Source: Streptococcus panodentis (GTDB taxonomy: Bacteria > Bacillota > Bacilli > Lactobacillales > Streptococcaceae). From it: a DNA stretch of 64,000 nt. The DNA lies in assembly GCF_017884005.1 (NCBI RefSeq), contig NZ_QFAY01000004.1:62001-126000 (forward strand). Reading direction: 5' to 3'. Of the stretch, positions 61,423 to 64,000 are shown in pieces (the first letter of the stretch is position 1; the number at the start of each line of letters is the position of its first letter). The notes under the pieces were generated by a model. It was not told the origin of the DNA, did not search any database, and worked only from the letters and a program-made list of their open reading frames with translations. The position numbers and the translations under genes were made by a program.

Positions 61423-61684
61423 CTTCCCTCCTTTGCTTAAAGGTTTCTACCAAAGCCGTCACCCCTTCTGGCATGCGATCCCAATCAATCTCGCAATCCC
61501 GCAGAAAGCGAGGCCGTCCCTTGGGCTCAAATACCGGAATCTGTAACAAACGATAAGACCCCCGATAAGTAGGGAAATACTGACTGGCAAAGACCATCTC
61601 TGCTTTTCCAACCACTCGAACAAACAAGCGCTCACGGTCTACAACTGCCATAGAATCCTCTGTGATACATTCAACCTTTTTCAA
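61409..61684 (-). CDS. Small ICE protein, unknown (91 aa)
   Basis: Starts with TTG at 61684, preceded by AAGGAGG, and overlaps the mobT stop as TTGA. The protein (KKVECITEDSMAVVDRERLF, YFPTYRGSYRLLQIPVFEPK, EGVTALVETFKQRRED) is soluble and has no recognised family. Coupling to mobT suggests a role with the relaxase. Confidence 0.68.
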   Translation of the reverse strand: MKKVECITEDSMAVVDRERLFVRVVGKAEMVFASQYFPTYRGSYRLLQIPVFEPKGRPRFLRDCEIDWDRMPEGVTALVETFKQRREDDKS

Positions 61685-62910
61685 ACTGCTACCTCCTTAC
61701 TCCCATCTTGCAGCCATTCCAGTTCTTTCAAGCGTTTTTCTGGAATCTCTGCATATGCTTCTATTTCTGCCAGCCGGCCAGAGCCAGTGACGGCCTCGAC
61801 TTCCTCCAGAAACTTCCTAGTGCCAGCCACCACCCGCTCATACCAGCGGTATTGCTTTTCTGCAATCGCCACCTCCTGAGGAGCGGTCACAAACTGACAG
61901 GCTTTCAGGCTTCCCATGAGCTTGTACCAGTCTGGATCTAAGACCAGGCGCTTGCCTTTTCTGGCGTAGACATGGAGTTTATCATTGATAACCCCGACCG
62001 CCTTTCTCGCCATATCTTCCCGCTGATAGCACCACTCCAGCAGGAAATCATGGGACTTGTCGCCAAACATCCGGACTTCATAGCGGTTTTTATAACCGTA
62101 CAACTCCCGGATGGTATCCAAGGAAACCTTGGACTGGCGAACCTGCTCAAAGTCTTTCTCATAGAAATTGAGCAGGACCGCTGATTGTCTGGAGCCAAAG
62201 TAGACTGAGCAGCCGTCTGCCCGATTCTGTGTTTCTCCGTCAATGAACTTGAAAGAGCGCATTTTAGACTGTATCAAACCCCGCTCTTTTTTCTCTTTTA
62301 GTTGATATAAGTTATAGTTCCCCTCCTCCTTGTTATAAGTTTCATCCAGCGAAACATCTAGCCGGGTAATCTTGAGAAAGTCCGCCGCCTCCTCTGGAGA
62401 CTTGCTTTTCCTTTTGGCATAAGCCAAGGCTGCCTCTAAAACCTCCTGCCAGGTCCGGCCGTTCTGCTCGTTTTCTAAGTACCACTCGAACTCTCTGCAG
62501 CCCCGACCAGTCATCTCAACCAGCGTCCCCATCTCGCTATCTTTCTCTGAGTGGTAGACGTTGATAAAGTTGAAATTCTCAAAAGCGCTATAGCCATAGC
62601 GGCCAAAGTCATACTGGATAAAGGGTTTCTTCTTGAGACCAAAGACCTCATCTATCACCCCCAGCCAGTCCAAGGTCCGAAAGCGGAAGCGGATATAGTC
62701 AATCCGGCCCGTCAACCGGACACTGGTTTCTTTATTCAGTGCCAGCAGCTCCTGCAAGGGCAGGCCCACCTTTTTAAAAGGCACCGTATCTTTTCCCAAG
62801 TAGCGATTATAAGTAGCAGGCGAAACTGTCAAGAGCTTACTAAACTCTTTCTTGGAAAAGCCTAAGTAGAGCCGCAGCCTCTCCATATCCTTTGTCTCAA
62901 TCTCTTTCAT
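61681..62910 (-). CDS. mobT: MobT-type relaxase (replication initiation factor family)
   Basis: A 409-residue relaxase of the Rep_trans/MobT family (Tn916 Orf20, ICEBs1 NicK). An N-terminal Cro-like helix-turn-helix (LGFSKKEFSKLLTVSPATYNRY) precedes the catalytic domain: GRIDYIRFRFRTLDW, EMTGRGCREFEW, ITRLDVSLDETYN, GSRQSAVLLNFYEKDFEQ and RYEVRMFGDKSHDF. The Tyr in LNFYEKD is the likely nucleophile by analogy. It should nick oriT about 140 bases upstream and start rolling-circle transfer. The start is uncertain (ATG 62910 or GTG 62925). Confidence 0.93.
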   Translation of the reverse strand: MKEIETKDMERLRLYLGFSKKEFSKLLTVSPATYNRYLGKDTVPFKKVGLPLQELLALNKETSVRLTGRIDYIRFRFRTLDWLGVIDEVFGLKKKPFIQYDFGRYGYSAFENFNFINVYHSEKDSEMGTLVEMTGRGCREFEWYLENEQNGRTWQEVLEAALAYAKRKSKSPEEAADFLKITRLDVSLDETYNKEEGNYNLYQLKEKKERGLIQSKMRSFKFIDGETQNRADGCSVYFGSRQSAVLLNFYEKDFEQVRQSKVSLDTIRELYGYKNRYEVRMFGDKSHDFLLEWCYQREDMARKAVGVINDKLHVYARKGKRLVLDPDWYKLMGSLKACQFVTAPQEVAIAEKQYRWYERVVAGTRKFLEEVEAVTGSGRLAEIEAYAEIPEKRLKELEWLQDGSKEVAV

Positions 62911-62966
62911 ACAGCATAGATTCACCTTCCTTTTTTAGTCATTTCGTCTTTCGACTTTAAAAACCG

Positions 62967-63110
62967 CTGAAAGTCCCTCTTTCAGCAATTTTTAAAATCG
63001 CCTTGAGGCTTAGAGCTTCAAGGCATTCATGATTTTGTGATTCACCGTAACCCCCTTATTAACATACAGGGGGTTACATGAAAGCAGCCCGCCTCACGGC
63101 CGGCTGCTTT
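62967..63110. other. ICE oriT region with multiple inverted repeats
   Basis: Four inverted repeats lie between mobT and tcpA: GCTGAAAG/CTTTCAGC (about 62967-62987), GCCTTGAGGCT/AGCTTCAAGGC (63000-63024), GTAACCCCCT/AGGGGGTTAC with an 11-base loop (63047-63077), and GAAAGCAGCC/GGCTGCTTTC (63079-63110). The C5/G5 repeat matches the nick-region type of Tn916 and ICEBs1 oriT. The nick site itself cannot be placed. Confidence 0.8.
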
Positions 63111-63168
63111 CAGCTAGAGAGAAGCGCCCAGCGCCTCACCGCTCAAGCTGGCGCTGTTCGCTCTCTCC

Positions 63169-64000
63169 CTAGCCAAACTGCTCCTGGACAATCTGCTTGT
63201 AAGACTTGTCAGAGCGTTCCTTCTCCTCAAAAACCTGACGGAAAGCCGCCAAGTCCTTTTCTTTGATGACTGGACTACCTGCTTCTCCAGTCTCAAAAAC
63301 ATAGGCTCCCTCTTTTAAGAGGTCAAAGACCGTCCGGACATTCCGGTCCGTTAAGTCAGAAAAGTCCCCCTGCAGGACCTGCAGGGCTTCCTTGCGGGTC
63401 AAAATTCGATTTTCGGACACCGGCAAAGGAATATCCGGTGCAGGCTGACCTTGACTGCCTGCCTCCAGAGGATCAAAGGGATTTTCAATCCGCTCATACG
63501 TTTCAAAGAGGTCATAGAAATTGAAATCTTTGGTAATCAAAGGCGCATAGAACTCTTGAGCCTGTTCACCGAAATTGGCACAATAGCCCCGGCCATAGAC
63601 CCGTTTACCTGCCAAATGAGTGACATTACGGAAATTTTTATTTTTGTTTTCCTCTCCAAACATAGCCGCATAAGCATATTCATCTAGGCGGCCCATGGTG
63701 ACATGGAACATCATATTGGAGCGGATTTTCAGCGGCAAATCATCACGGCCAGGGCGCTGAAAGGCTTTAATCAAATAACAGCCTGCCTGACGGCCCTTCA
63801 AGGTCACATTGTCATCTGCTTTCCTGAATCGCTCCCATAAACCATAAGAATCATTCCCATCAAGAGCAGACATAAAGGCATTGACCTCATCATGAATGAG
63901 AAAGACCGGTTTTAGGTCATACTTTTCAAAATTCCCTAATTCTTTCTCCCCTCGCTCCTCCATGAGCTGATTCATGTAGGCATAGCGGGCCTCCATCATC
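63169..64000 (-). CDS. tcpA: TcpA/FtsK-type coupling ATPase (5' part outside window)
   Basis: The C-terminal 277 residues of the conjugation coupling protein (Tn916 Orf21, ICEBs1 ConQ). Walker B is PVFLIHDEVNAFMSAL, followed by an Arg-finger-like region (GRQAGCYLIKAFQRPGRDDLP) and GYCANFGEQAQEFYAPL. The C-terminal tail has a small helical domain (ILTRKEALQVLQGDFSDLT). Walker A lies beyond the right edge. It brings the nicked strand to the channel. It lies on the far side of oriT from mobT. Confidence 0.93.
   Translation of the reverse strand, partial: MMEARYAYMNQLMEERGEKELGNFEKYDLKPVFLIHDEVNAFMSALDGNDSYGLWERFRKADDNVTLKGRQAGCYLIKAFQRPGRDDLPLKIRSNMMFHVTMGRLDEYAYAAMFGEENKNKNFRNVTHLAGKRVYGRGYCANFGEQAQEFYAPLITKDFNFYDLFETYERIENPFDPLEAGSQGQPAPDIPLPVSENRILTRKEALQVLQGDFSDLTDRNVRTVFDLLKEGAYVFETGEAGSPVIKEKDLAAFRQVFEEKERSDKSYKQIVQEQFG

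Larger units (their letters stand above)
50590..64000 (-). mobile_element. Integrative and conjugative element, integrase-proximal part (Tn916/ICESt/ICEBs1 superfamily)
   Basis: A continuous minus-strand block of integrase, excisionase, wall hydrolase, VirB6-like, VirB4-like, TcpE, TcpD, TcpC, small unknown genes, MobT relaxase, oriT and coupling ATPase. The order is that of Tn916-superfamily elements with a MobT relaxase. The other end, the regulation genes and any cargo lie beyond the right edge, so the element's full size, cargo and insertion site cannot be stated. The left boundary is approximate. Confidence 0.93.

Noticed and set aside
1..64000. CRISPR array, tRNA or rRNA genes
   Set aside because: No regularly spaced direct repeats with unique spacers and no recognisable tRNA or rRNA sequence were seen on reading; a covariance scan could not be run.

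Overview
This window is chromosomal DNA from a low-GC Gram-positive coccus, almost certainly a Streptococcus of the sanguinis group (S. sanguinis or a close relative). The evidence is the complete dltXABCD operon, a SepM-type protease, GGAG-type ribosome binding sites, streptococcal intergenic repeats, and above all a complete Gram-positive type IV pilus (T4P) locus whose gene order and modular minor pilins match those described for S. sanguinis. The species assignment is inference. No rRNA, tRNA or CRISPR array was seen.

Layout. (1) 0-7 kb: the end of a small biosynthetic cluster (metallo-beta-lactamase-fold hydrolase, adenylate-forming F390-synthetase-like enzyme, KAS III-like ketosynthase), a TetR regulator, and a VTC-domain protein with a beta-helix lipoprotein behind a promoter that carries three 11-bp-phased TTTAAG-type half-sites. 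(2) 7-23 kb: a broken S66 peptidase; a PadR/DUF1700/DUF4097 operon; dltXABCD for D-alanylation of teichoic acids; a GNAT acetyltransferase, a Cof-type phosphatase, a DeoR regulator, a small lipoprotein, a 3-methyladenine DNA glycosylase with an apparently leaderless mRNA, an MFS exporter, and a TetR/CDF pair. About 1.7 kb without a gene follows, with two consensus promoters and candidate structured RNAs. (3) 23.5-42.2 kb: the T4P operon, which holds the extension and retraction ATPases, the platform protein, three near-identical major pilins, a GspK/PilX-like minor pilin, a vWA-domain pilin, a LamG-like pilin, PilM/N/O, three accessory proteins (acidic Ala/Glu-rich membrane protein, PRC-barrel protein, VanW-like protein), the prepilin peptidase and a GH73 glucosaminidase, ending at a terminator. 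(4) 42-50.5 kb: two paralogous six-helix membrane proteins, SepM, an Rpn-type nuclease, an acyltransferase and a membrane-protein/XRE pair, interspersed with dispersed repeats. (5) 50.6 kb to the right edge: the integrase-proximal part of an integrative and conjugative element (ICE) of the Tn916/ICESt/ICEBs1 superfamily, all on the minus strand: integrase, excisionase, cell-wall hydrolase, VirB6-like, VirB4-like, TcpE, TcpD, TcpC, seven small unknown genes, MobT relaxase, oriT and the coupling ATPase TcpA, which runs off the window.

How the genes work together. In the T4P locus PilD processes the pilins, the ATPases drive assembly and retraction through PilG, PilM/N/O form the alignment complex, and the vWA and LamG pilins probably present adhesive modules at the tip. 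The three accessory proteins and the muralidase are good candidates for machinery that lets a pilus cross a thick Gram-positive wall. Major-pilin mRNA is bracketed by strong hairpins, which suggests processing or stability control. In the ICE, MobT should nick oriT beside its own gene, TcpA should deliver the strand, and VirB4, VirB6, TcpC-E and the wall hydrolase should form the channel.

The most unusual points are: PilO carrying a Ser-rich stalk and a C-terminal beta-sandwich-like module; PilM carrying a repetitive N-terminal tail; CiaR-like direct repeats before both the T4P locus and the VTC operon; a family of MITE-like repeats with matching terminal inverted repeats; and a perfect 16-bp duplication of a ribosome binding site. 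Start sites given here are chosen by ribosome binding site and family length, and several differ from the longest open frame.
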